A stretch of DNA of 64,000 nt. Source: Dechloromonas agitata is5. Lineage in GTDB: Bacteria > Pseudomonadota > Gammaproteobacteria > Burkholderiales > Rhodocyclaceae. Below the pieces are notes generated by a model, which worked only from the letters and a program-made list of their open reading frames with translations, was not told where the DNA came from and did not search any database. How positions within the stretch are numbered: the stretch's first letter is position 1; each line of letters starts with the position of its first letter. The position numbers were made by a program, and so were the translations under genes. Of this stretch, positions 31,188 to 39,243 are shown in pieces. Location of the stretch: NCBI RefSeq assembly GCF_000519045.1, contig NZ_KI912532.1:3277867-3341866 (forward strand), read 5' to 3'.

Positions 31188-33002
31188 TCATTGAATGACG
31201 TATTCGGGAACAAAGCGCTTCAAACCTTCCTTGACCGAATCCGCACTGCGAACACTTGGCATCAGCCACGCGAGCAACTCATGCCGCTCGGCTTCGCTCA
31301 TGTCATCGACCAGGCGGGCGATGCGCAGCTTCGGGTGCGGCGTAGGCAAAGTCGCCTCATCGTCAGCCAGGAGTTCCTCGTAGAGCTTCTCGCCAGGGCG
31401 CAAGCCGGTGAACTCGAGGTGTATGTCCTCTTCGGAAAACCCAGACAAACGAATCATGTCGCGCGCCAAGTCCACAATCTTTACCGGCTCACCCATATCG
31501 AGAACGAAGATCTCACCGCCCTGCCCCATCCAGCCCGCCTGCAACACCAGTTGCGCGGCCTCGGGAATGGTCATGAAATAGCGCACGATATCTGGATGCG
31601 TCACTGTCACCGGCCCGCCCCGCGCAATCTGCTCACGGAATTTGGGAATGACGCTGCCGTTACTACCGAGCACATTGCCGAAACGAACGGTGACGAAACG
31701 TGTTCCCCCAGCAGACTGGTGAGCTCGGCACAAACGCTCCGCCAGACGCTTGCTGGCGCCCATCACATTGGTCGGGTTGACCGCCTTGTCCGTCGAAATC
31801 AGAACAAATTTATCGACTCCTGCCGCCTGCGCCGCCTGAGCCAGGGTGAGTGTGCCAAGTGCATTTGTGCGCACCGCCTGCCAGGCGTTGCCGTGCTCCA
31901 TCAGCGGTACGTGCTTGTAAGCCGCTGCATGGAAGATCACTGCCGGTTTTTCGGCCGTCAAAACCTCTTCCACCCGCTCAGCATCACGCACATCGCCAGC
32001 CCAGGCAGCAATGACCACGCCAGGGAAGGACTGCGCCAATTCCTCGTCAATTCGGTAAAGTGAAAACTCAGAGGCTTCGAAGAGAACCAAACGGGAAGGT
32101 GCGAATTTGGCGATCTGCCGACAAAGCTCGGAACCAATTGACCCCCCCGCACCGCTCACCATCACCACCCGCCCGGTCAACAGTTCATGCAAACCAGCAT
32201 CGTCGAGCGAGACCGACTCCCGACCCAGCAGATCTTCCAGTTCAACCCGACGAATGTTGGAAACCGAGAGCCGGCCCGCCAGCAGATCATCATAAGACGG
32301 CATGGTCATCACCGTTAGACCAGCTGCCGCCGCATGCTCAGCCGCACTTCGCCGCTCAAAAGACTTGGCGCCCGGCAAGGCCATGATGACGTGCTTGACC
32401 CCATATTTTTCAGCCACCTCACCCACCCTGGCCAGCGGACCAAATACCGGCAACCCCCGCAAGCGACGACCAACCTTGCTGGGATTGTCATCGACCAACG
32501 CAACGGCATACCATAGGCCGCTTCGGTTCATCTCCCGCAATAGCGAGTCGGCAGCCTCGCCGGCACCAAGCACCAGCACAGGCTGGCCCCGCATTTTGGT
32601 CGGGCCGTACAGGCGATGCTCCTTCCAGCTCCGATAAGCAAAGCGGCTTCCCCCCATTGCCAGCGCCAACAACAATGGGTACAGAACCAAAACGGAACGT
32701 GGAATCGGCCCGAGGCCAATAAAGACAACAGCAGCCGTGGTCAGCAACGCCCCCGTCAGCACAGCCGCCACCAAGTGTTGCAAATCCGATAGACTGGCAA
32801 AACGCCACAAGCCGCGATACAGGCCGAAAGCAAAAAACAGCGCACCGAACAGAGGCAGAACCCAAAACAAGGACTGCCAAGCCGCGGCATAAAACTCGGG
32901 CGGAATATCGAAATTGAAGCGTAGCGCGAAGGCCAGCATCCAGGCCAATACAGCTGCCACCAGATCGTGAGCAAAGGCGGCCAAAGTACGCGGATTGGTC
33001 AT
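31188..33002 (-). CDS. Membrane UDP-sugar 4,6-dehydratase (WbpM/PglF/CapD family)
   Basis: This 604-residue protein has four or five N-terminal membrane helices (residues 10-120), a first Rossmann-like domain (VLVLGAGEAADSLLREM), and a C-terminal SDR domain with VSGAGGSIGSELCRQIAKF near residue 283. The catalytic motif ISTDKAVNPTNVMGASKR has Met in place of the usual Tyr (SMK triad), typical of WbpM/PglF enzymes that make UDP-4-keto-6-deoxy-HexNAc. It is last in the polysaccharide cluster, following the reductase and phosphoglycosyl transferase, an arrangement like wbpV-wbpL-wbpM of Pseudomonas O-antigen loci. Membrane topology and length agree with WbpM (665 aa). Confidence 0.93.
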   Translation of the reverse strand: MTNPRTLAAFAHDLVAAVLAWMLAFALRFNFDIPPEFYAAAWQSLFWVLPLFGALFFAFGLYRGLWRFASLSDLQHLVAAVLTGALLTTAAVVFIGLGPIPRSVLVLYPLLLALAMGGSRFAYRSWKEHRLYGPTKMRGQPVLVLGAGEAADSLLREMNRSGLWYAVALVDDNPSKVGRRLRGLPVFGPLARVGEVAEKYGVKHVIMALPGAKSFERRSAAEHAAAAGLTVMTMPSYDDLLAGRLSVSNIRRVELEDLLGRESVSLDDAGLHELLTGRVVMVSGAGGSIGSELCRQIAKFAPSRLVLFEASEFSLYRIDEELAQSFPGVVIAAWAGDVRDAERVEEVLTAEKPAVIFHAAAYKHVPLMEHGNAWQAVRTNALGTLTLAQAAQAAGVDKFVLISTDKAVNPTNVMGASKRLAERLCRAHQSAGGTRFVTVRFGNVLGSNGSVIPKFREQIARGGPVTVTHPDIVRYFMTIPEAAQLVLQAGWMGQGGEIFVLDMGEPVKIVDLARDMIRLSGFSEEDIHLEFTGLRPGEKLYEELLADDEATLPTPHPKLRIARLVDDMSEAERHELLAWLMPSVRSADSVKEGLKRFVPEYVIQ

Positions 33003-33086
33003 GCAACGGCTTCCAGAAAAAGTCAGGGCGCCCTATTCAGGACGAAACCGGTGATTTTACCCCGCCCGCGAAGCCCCGGCTTGCGC

Positions 33087-33647
33087 TTAATGCGAAACGC
33101 CGTCGCGCCGAATCACCTTGACGAAGGTTAGCCACAATATCCGGATATCGAACCAGAAAGACTGGCGACGCAAATACTCAACATCCAGCTTGACCTTCTC
33201 GGGGATCGGCAACTCGTCCCGACCATTGATCTGCGCCCAACCGGTCAGCCCCGGCACCAACTCATGCACGCCGCACTCAGTCCGCAAAGCAACCAGATCA
33301 TCCTGGTTGAATAGCGCCGGACGCGGCCCGACAAAGCTCATGTCGCCAACCAAAATACTCCACAACTGAGGCAATTCATCCAGGCTCGACTTACGCAAAA
33401 ATGAACCAATCGGTGTCAGATAAACCTTGGGATCCTGGAGTAGATGCGTCGCAACAGCCGGCGTTCCAATACGCATGCTTCGGAACTTCGGCATCTTGAA
33501 AATTCGATTATGACGTCCAACACGATCCGACCAGTACAGCGCAGGCCCCGGCGAAGTCAGCCTGACCATCAACGCAGCCAAGGCGATCGGTAGCGCTAGA
33601 ACTACGGCAGCAGCAATCGCCAGCAATAAATCAAAAAAACGCTTCAT
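33087..33647 (-). CDS. Undecaprenyl-phosphate sugar phosphotransferase (PglC/WcaJ C-terminal type)
   Basis: This 186-residue monotopic enzyme starts glycan assembly by moving a sugar-1-phosphate onto undecaprenyl phosphate. It begins with a re-entrant membrane helix (residues 1-30: MKRFFDLLLAIAAAVVLALP). It then carries the family motifs SPGPALYWSDRVGRHNRIF, KFRSM, and SLDELPQLWSILVGDMSFVG with PRP. Small size and lack of extra transmembrane helices fit the PglC class. Its start overlaps the stop of the upstream reductase gene by 4 bp. The 84 bp before the dehydratase contain no clear signal. Confidence 0.94.
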   Translation of the reverse strand: MKRFFDLLLAIAAAVVLALPIALAALMVRLTSPGPALYWSDRVGRHNRIFKMPKFRSMRIGTPAVATHLLQDPKVYLTPIGSFLRKSSLDELPQLWSILVGDMSFVGPRPALFNQDDLVALRTECGVHELVPGLTGWAQINGRDELPIPEKVKLDVEYLRRQSFWFDIRILWLTFVKVIRRDGVSH

Positions 33648-34609
33648 GAATTCAACATTTCCGACAAGCCATCGACAAGCGAAACTTGCGCCCGCCATCC
33701 CAACTCACGCTCAATCCGCGCCGGTGAATACCAGGCCGAGTTGAGCAAGCGATCGACCACTTCGCTATCCAGCGGCAAGCGACGCCCAGCAAGCTTCTCC
33801 AGCCAGTCACCGACTTTGGCCCCTCCCCAAAGCAACGAAGCCGGTACCGACAAATGGCAAGGTGGCAAGCCCTGCGCCTGACGCAAGGCGTCAAACAAGG
33901 CACGCCCCGAGGGGGCATGCTGGCTGGCAACAATGTAAGTTCGCCCGTTGGCACGCCCATCACCGGCAACCAAGCGCATCGCCGAAACTACATCATCAAC
34001 GTGAATCAGGGAACGATGATTACCCGTCTCAGGCAAAGGGGGAAACAATCTGCGCTTTACCAGACGCCCCATACGCTCCAAATTACCCCTCCCGCCCGAA
34101 CCATAGACCATGGCCAGACGGAGATTGACAACATGCATCCCGTAACGCCGCCCTGCTTCAAGCACAGCTTGCTCAGCAGCCAACTTGGACTGACCGTAGG
34201 CTGTTTTGGGATCACCAAGAAAGCTCTCGTCCACACACTGCTCGCCTGGTTCCGCCATGGCCTTGACGCTGGACAAAAAAATAAAAGACCTAACGCCAGC
34301 GAGGCCCGCTGCCTCCACAAAATTGCGGGTACCTTCAAAATTCACAGCCCAATGCTTGGCTGAATCCTCTTCGGACAACGTCGAAAAAGCATGGGCATAT
34401 CCAGCACAGTGAAAAACGCTCGTAACTTGAGAGCAAGCTTGAACTAGGCTATTCGCGCCCGCCAAGTCTGCAAACACATCCGCAAAACCAACACCCAGCC
34501 GGTGCGCAAGTTGACGGAACGCAACCCCTTCAGCCGACAATCGGGATACAAGACGTCGCCCAATAAAACCCGAAGCACCAGAAACGAGAATCACAGTACG
34601 GGGCAACAA
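33644..34609 (-). CDS. NAD-dependent epimerase/dehydratase family protein (WbpV-like sugar reductase/epimerase)
   Basis: This 321-residue extended SDR protein has the Rossmann motif VSGASGFIGRRLVSRL near the N-terminus and the catalytic Y-x3-K in TAYGQSKLAAEQAV. It resembles the C4-epimerase/reductase proteins that sit next to the initiating transferase and WbpM in O-antigen loci, where they reduce UDP-4-keto-QuiNAc to UDP-D-QuiNAc or FucNAc. The exact product is inferred from context, not shown by sequence. The start is a TTG at 34609, 3 bp after the upstream glycosyltransferase; a GTG at 34594 is possible. Confidence 0.85.
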   Translation of the reverse strand: MLPRTVILVSGASGFIGRRLVSRLSAEGVAFRQLAHRLGVGFADVFADLAGANSLVQACSQVTSVFHCAGYAHAFSTLSEEDSAKHWAVNFEGTRNFVEAAGLAGVRSFIFLSSVKAMAEPGEQCVDESFLGDPKTAYGQSKLAAEQAVLEAGRRYGMHVVNLRLAMVYGSGGRGNLERMGRLVKRRLFPPLPETGNHRSLIHVDDVVSAMRLVAGDGRANGRTYIVASQHAPSGRALFDALRQAQGLPPCHLSVPASLLWGGAKVGDWLEKLAGRRLPLDSEVVDRLLNSAWYSPARIERELGWRAQVSLVDGLSEMLNS

Positions 34610-34612
34610 AAA

Positions 34613-35344
34613 TCAGTTTTTACCACGCGGCAACCGCCCCCAATGCTTCAAGAAATAGCGTCCCATGCTCGCCAAATGCCAGCGCAAATGACGCAAGCTG
34701 CGGTGACTATCACGGCGCGCATCGTGGATAACAGCTACCGACGGGCAAACGATGAGTCCCAACCCAACCTTTCTCGCGCGCACACAAATATCGACATCCT
34801 CGTAGTACAAGAAAAATTTCGGGTCGAAACCACCCAATCTTGCATAATCCGCACTACGAAACAGCATGAACATCCCTGCAACCCAATCCGGATGAAAAAC
34901 AGGAGCGTTCAATTTCAGCTTGTAACGGCCATCCTGCCCCCCACACGCCTTCTGCAACAGCGAAGCCACCGTCGGAAACCGCCTAACGCTATCCTCCACC
35001 GCTCCACCGGGAGCAAGCACCAACGGTGCTGCAATAACTGCCCCTGATTTCTCCAACTCGGTCAGCAAAGTTCCGAAAGGGTTACCTTGCAAAGAAATAT
35101 CCGGGTTCAACGGGCAGAAAAATGGCTGGGTGCAATGCTCAAATGCCGCATTGTGATTTTCCCCAAAACCTTTGGGTTGAGGGTTATCGAGCACGACAAT
35201 GCGGTCACTTTCCGGCATCTGTATCGCCTCGGGAATATTTCGTGTGACGATGATCTGCGCCACTTCCCCACACATCAATAGCGACTCGATCAAGCGCACG
35301 ACCATTACGCCATGGCCATGACTGACGATGGATACGGCGATCAA
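34613..35344 (-). CDS. Glycosyltransferase family 2
   Basis: This 243-residue GT-A transferase has an N-terminal strand MIAVSIVSHGHG, a sugar-nucleotide loop NPQPKGFGENHNAAF, and a metal-binding region FFCPLNPDIS (NPD in place of DxD, as in WbbL-like rhamnosyltransferases). FDPKFFLYYEDVDICVRARK lies near residue 180. The TTG at 35344 is proposed as the start: it overlaps the preceding stop (TTGA) and has GGAAG upstream, whereas longer starts would intrude on the neighbour. It is likely one of the enzymes adding rhamnose to the repeat unit. Confidence 0.82.
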   Translation of the reverse strand: MIAVSIVSHGHGVMVVRLIESLLMCGEVAQIIVTRNIPEAIQMPESDRIVVLDNPQPKGFGENHNAAFEHCTQPFFCPLNPDISLQGNPFGTLLTELEKSGAVIAAPLVLAPGGAVEDSVRRFPTVASLLQKACGGQDGRYKLKLNAPVFHPDWVAGMFMLFRSADYARLGGFDPKFFLYYEDVDICVRARKVGLGLIVCPSVAVIHDARRDSHRSLRHLRWHLASMGRYFLKHWGRLPRGKN

Positions 35345-36252
35345 TTCAATCTTCCCATTCGCCCTGTCAAACCATGCCACCCCCCCTTTGTCATCATCCA
35401 CCAATGCTTATGTCGGGGTTTGGCAAAAAGAGTGTAGAACCCGTACTTGAGAAACAACCTCCACCCATCAGCCAGCTTCCAATGCAACGGTGGCCAATCC
35501 TGACAATACATCCAGATTGCATTACGAAAATGGTAATAGTGGCGTAGCGCGCTGTGATGCGGAAATTTATTCCCGAAGAACACAAACGGCTCATCACCAA
35601 GATCATGACTCATCAGCGCCGCACATGCTCCAAATGACTGAAAACCCTTGGCTTTCGCCCGCAACCCCCACTCGATATCGACATAGTCAATGAACATTTC
35701 TTCGTTCATGCCGCCAACCAAAGTTAATGTTTGCGTTGGAATCAAGCAACCTGAAGCAATAAGATAATCAACCTCCACAACAGAATTGCAACTTCTACAA
35801 GGCTGACGCTCCACCTTCAGGCCCCGCACTTGAATAAATGGCGGAGGATTGTCATGCCTCTCGTCAAAATAACGCGGCCCAACTGCAGCAAGTTTCACAC
35901 CGGCTGCCAGCTTGACCTCGGCCACCTCCTTCAGTTTGGCAACCATGCTGCCTTCCGGATGGCTATCGTGATCGAAGAGAATCACGTAATCTGCCTTTTG
36001 GTGTATTGCATATTGGATCCCAATATTTTGCGCAGCGGCAATTCCTTTGTTATCCCCTAAAGCAACCAGTTGTAGCGGTACGGAATATTGATACTCACCC
36101 AACCAAGACAGGACAGCTTCCGATGAACCGTTGTCCACGACCACGACGCCGTTGACCTGAGATGCCAACGAATTCAACAGCATCCCCAGCTTATTAAGCT
36201 CAGGCCTATAAGTCACCACAACAGCCCAAACGCCCCCTTTATTTATTGTCAT
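35341..36252 (-). CDS. Glycosyltransferase family 2, rhamnosyltransferase type
   Basis: This 303-residue GT-A protein begins GVWAVVVTYRPELNKL. It has VVVVDNGSSE, the loop LGDNKGIAAAQNIGIQYA, and FDHDSHP as the metal-binding motif. FIDYVDIEWGLRAKAKGF is the typical acceptor-side signature of dTDP-rhamnosyltransferases (RfbN/RfbF-like). dTDP-L-rhamnose would come from rmlBDAC in the same cluster. Both ends overlap neighbours (14 bp with the methyltransferase, 4 bp with the next transferase), so it lies inside a coupled run. Confidence 0.87.
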   Translation of the reverse strand: MTINKGGVWAVVVTYRPELNKLGMLLNSLASQVNGVVVVDNGSSEAVLSWLGEYQYSVPLQLVALGDNKGIAAAQNIGIQYAIHQKADYVILFDHDSHPEGSMVAKLKEVAEVKLAAGVKLAAVGPRYFDERHDNPPPFIQVRGLKVERQPCRSCNSVVEVDYLIASGCLIPTQTLTLVGGMNEEMFIDYVDIEWGLRAKAKGFQSFGACAALMSHDLGDEPFVFFGNKFPHHSALRHYYHFRNAIWMYCQDWPPLHWKLADGWRLFLKYGFYTLFAKPRHKHWWMMTKGGWHGLTGRMGRLN

Positions 36253-37291
36253 TCTGTTTTACACATACCAAAGTGATAAACTCCCGCGTATCCGGAGAAA
36301 AACGAGCCTGAATTTCAGCCAGAAACTGCCCCAACAACGAATAGCGGAAGCGCCGTTTTCCCGATGCCTTGGCGACAATCAACCGACTCTCTCGCCACAT
36401 GGCAGCAGTAGCAAAACAACTGAAGCAATCCTGAACATTTGAAAACCCGATTTCTGTCAATTTCTCCCGCAGTGATTTTCTGGAAAAAATGTGCAAATGA
36501 CGCGGCGGTTCGAGGCCACGCCAATATGGTCCGAATACAGATTGGCCGTTGCTGCCTATGTTGGGTGTCTCAAGCCATAAGACTCCACCAGGTTTGAGTA
36601 GTCGATAACAATCGGCCAGAAGATCCCAAGGGTCGAAGACATGCTCCAAGATATGGCTAAGAGTGATACGGTCATAACACGCACGCTCGGAAGCAAGAAG
36701 GTGGATCGTACCCTCAAAAACATCCAGCCCACGCGCCCGCGCAGCTGCAACTGCCCGGGGATCGAAATCAACTCCTTGCACCTGCCACCCGGCGCGTCGA
36801 GCAAACTCGAGATAATTTCCGTTACCGCACCCGACATCCAGCAACCTGGCTTGGGAATGAGGCAACGGCTCCAAATTCCGCGCAAGTGCCGCATCGACTC
36901 CCTGACGCCCGGTGGAAAACAACCTTAGCAACCACCGACCTGGCCAAAGCGCAAAATCAGAACGAACACCAAATTTGGCAAGCAAATAATCATCTCTCAG
37001 GCCATGCCAAATTCGACGTGACAGCCCTGACGCCACATCATAAGAACGATGGGTGTAATAGCTCCTATAGGCGAGTGAAATAGTCTGCTGATTGGGCCGC
37101 GGGTCAAGAAATGCACTGCCGCAGTGCTGGCACTCGAATAACGACCACTCTCCTGGTGCGCACTTGAAGAAAAAATCCTTTAAACCGTCGTGCAAGAGCG
37201 CCCGTTCGTTTCCACCACACAAAGGGCAAACGGGAACAGGTTCCAACCCGTCGGTTGGCCATATGGCCTGCGCAGAAGCTTTGGATTGCAT
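36239..37291 (-). CDS. SAM-dependent methyltransferase with N-terminal zinc-ribbon-like motif
   Basis: This 350-residue protein opens with a CPLCGG ... CQHCG pair (residues 22-62) resembling a zinc ribbon. A class I methyltransferase domain follows, with LLDVGCGNGNYLEFARRAG, the acidic motif GVDFDP and LSHILEHVFDPWDLL. Such proteins occur in O-antigen clusters and probably methylate the sugar chain or a precursor; the position is not predictable. The ATG at 37291 overlaps the flippase stop by 1 bp (TAATG). The region upstream of residue 1 in the same frame belongs to antisense of the flippase gene and was left out. Confidence 0.85.
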   Translation of the reverse strand: MQSKASAQAIWPTDGLEPVPVCPLCGGNERALLHDGLKDFFFKCAPGEWSLFECQHCGSAFLDPRPNQQTISLAYRSYYTHRSYDVASGLSRRIWHGLRDDYLLAKFGVRSDFALWPGRWLLRLFSTGRQGVDAALARNLEPLPHSQARLLDVGCGNGNYLEFARRAGWQVQGVDFDPRAVAAARARGLDVFEGTIHLLASERACYDRITLSHILEHVFDPWDLLADCYRLLKPGGVLWLETPNIGSNGQSVFGPYWRGLEPPRHLHIFSRKSLREKLTEIGFSNVQDCFSCFATAAMWRESRLIVAKASGKRRFRYSLLGQFLAEIQARFSPDTREFITLVCVKQNDNK

Positions 37292-38769
37292 TATTGACCT
37301 TGAAGGTTTTTTACCGGCCTGCTTGCCGCACGGCCTAGCTGACGTAGCTGACCGGGCAAGAAAATACCACAAGCCAAAAGTATTAGACACAGCAAGCCCA
37401 AACGCCACCAACCACTTTCCAGAAAATCCACCATCCAGAGCAGACTCATCACACAAATTGACGCCACAATCAATTGAATAACGAATCCATCTCTCGCCAA
37501 CAGCAAACGTTCGGCCAACACTGTCATCACGATCATGTCGAACAGAACACGCAACATCCACACTATTGCGACCCCTTCTATGCCATAACGCTCCGCGGCA
37601 AACACCAAGGCCACAAGATAAAACGGCAACTCGAACAAATGTAACTTCGCCGCCCAATCGGCACGACCTGCCCCATGAAGAACAGTGATAGACACCTGCC
37701 CCAGAGCATTGATAAATACACCCACTAATAAAATACGCGCAGCTCCCGCTCCTTGCCGAGCAAAATCGCCCCCCAGCCACCAAGCAAGGCCTTCATCAGC
37801 AAAAACATAAAGTATGGCTACAGCAGGTAACATCAGCCCGAAAACTGACCTCATTGCATAACGATAGACAAGCCTAACAGCACCAAAATCGCTCACCAAA
37901 CGCGCAGCGACAATGGGAAATAACACGCCAGTCAACGCTCCGGAAACAATCCACAAACGCGTAACGATCTCATACGGCGTTGCGTAATAGGCAACAGCCA
38001 CAGCCGAAAGCAAACCACCAATCAGAAATCGATCCGCATAAACCATTAACGGCCCAACCACATTTGAAATCGTCATCCATCCGCCAAAAGCAACAAGCGG
38101 CCGAACCATAGTCTTTTTGAATCTCAGCCCTGCGCTCAGGTCAGGGCACATACGCAAACACATCCTTCTCGACACCCACCAACCAGCAATTCTGGTAACA
38201 GCTAGCGAGATCATGACCGGAATTAATCCGTCAGCGAAAAGCAAGCTCAGCAACGGTGCCACAAAAAGCGCAACCCCAAGCGGGATCCGGACCCAATTCA
38301 CCAAATCGAAGCGACCATAGGCTTCTAGCACCCCTCGCCATCCAGCCGACAAGAGTACAAACGGCAGCGCAAGTGAAAGTATCCATAAGCTAGTCAGCGT
38401 CTCCTCCTTCAAAGCGACGGAGATCGAAAGCCAATCAACCAGCCACGGAGCCATACAAGCCACAGAAGTACCAGCGATTACACCAAACCAACGAATCACA
38501 GCAATGGCAGTACCTGTCAAGTCACCAATTTCCTCGACCAGCCCTGAGCCAAGCTTTTCGGCAACCAAGCGGGTCAGCGCCCGTCCGAGGCCAAAATCGA
38601 AGAGACTGAAGTAACCGACCAGTAACCACGCAAGATTCAATATCCCGAAGCGCTCGATCCCTAGTTTGGATACAAGCACCGGCATCGTTGCCAACCCAAC
38701 CCCCAACGGCAAAATGGAACCCCAAAGGCTCCAGAGCGCATTACGAAAGAAGCCCGCACCACTATTCAC
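37291..38769 (-). CDS. Wzx-type polysaccharide flippase (MOP superfamily)
   Basis: This polytopic membrane protein of about 492 residues has 12-14 hydrophobic segments. Near the N-terminus it carries KLGIERFGILNLAWLLVGYFSLFDFGLG and GRALTRLVAEKL, characteristic of PST/Wzx exporters that flip lipid-linked oligosaccharides. A GTG at 38769, with AAGGGGGG just upstream, is preferred; a TTG at 38811 would add 14 residues. It is the first intact gene after the IS3-family remnant. No Wzy polymerase or Wzz regulator accompanies it, while an ABC exporter is encoded on the other side of the remnant. Confidence 0.88.
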   Translation of the reverse strand: MNSGAGFFRNALWSLWGSILPLGVGLATMPVLVSKLGIERFGILNLAWLLVGYFSLFDFGLGRALTRLVAEKLGSGLVEEIGDLTGTAIAVIRWFGVIAGTSVACMAPWLVDWLSISVALKEETLTSLWILSLALPFVLLSAGWRGVLEAYGRFDLVNWVRIPLGVALFVAPLLSLLFADGLIPVMISLAVTRIAGWWVSRRMCLRMCPDLSAGLRFKKTMVRPLVAFGGWMTISNVVGPLMVYADRFLIGGLLSAVAVAYYATPYEIVTRLWIVSGALTGVLFPIVAARLVSDFGAVRLVYRYAMRSVFGLMLPAVAILYVFADEGLAWWLGGDFARQGAGAARILLVGVFINALGQVSITVLHGAGRADWAAKLHLFELPFYLVALVFAAERYGIEGVAIVWMLRVLFDMIVMTVLAERLLLARDGFVIQLIVASICVMSLLWMVDFLESGWWRLGLLCLILLACGIFLPGQLRQLGRAASRPVKNLQGQ

Positions 38770-38881
38770 AGCCCCCCCTTGTTTATTCGGCACTACAAAA
38801 TTTATTTTCAAACCACAGCTGCTAGGTGAACGACAGTCACTGGCTTGGCGGTAATCTGATCACTCCAACGGCACCGAAGCA

Positions 38882-39175
38882 GTTCTGGACGCGGACATCA
38901 CCCACCAGTAGCCGGATGAAGGCTGGCTGTGCCTAGCCATTGTGATCGACCCGATCAACCGTGAGCTCGTCAGCAGGTCGCTGAAACCGCTTGTGACGGT
39001 AGCCGTCCTGAAGAATGCGCAACCATGGCTGCTGCACAACGCCGACCGGGGTAGCCAGTACTTCAGTCATGCATTTCAGGGAAAGCTTGATGGTTACGGA
39101 ATGACCTGTTCGGCGAGCCGAAAGAGGACCTGCAAGAATAAGGCGCCGAGGGAGAGTGGGTTTAACACACTGTAA
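38882..39175 (+). pseudogene. IS3-family transposase (OrfB) remnant
   Basis: The plus-strand frame reads DADITHQ, a stop (TAG at 38909), then PDEGWLCLAIVID, later LLHNADRGSQYFSHAFQGKL, DGYGMTCSASRK and RESGFNTL. These match in order the catalytic core of IS3-group transposases (DITYxxTDEGWLYLA, HSDRGSQY, ESF). The first part of orfB, orfA and inverted repeats are missing, and one stop interrupts the frame, so it is dead. It fills most of the 432-bp gap between the flippase and the next glycosyltransferase; the flanks 38812-38881 and 39176-39243 show nothing recognisable. The orientation is opposite to the surrounding genes. Confidence 0.85.
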
Positions 39176-39243
39176 TCCGTTCTACGACCAGCAAGCATGA
39201 TGCTTCAAGTGATTTCGCAGGATTGATAAAGAGGCTATTCACA

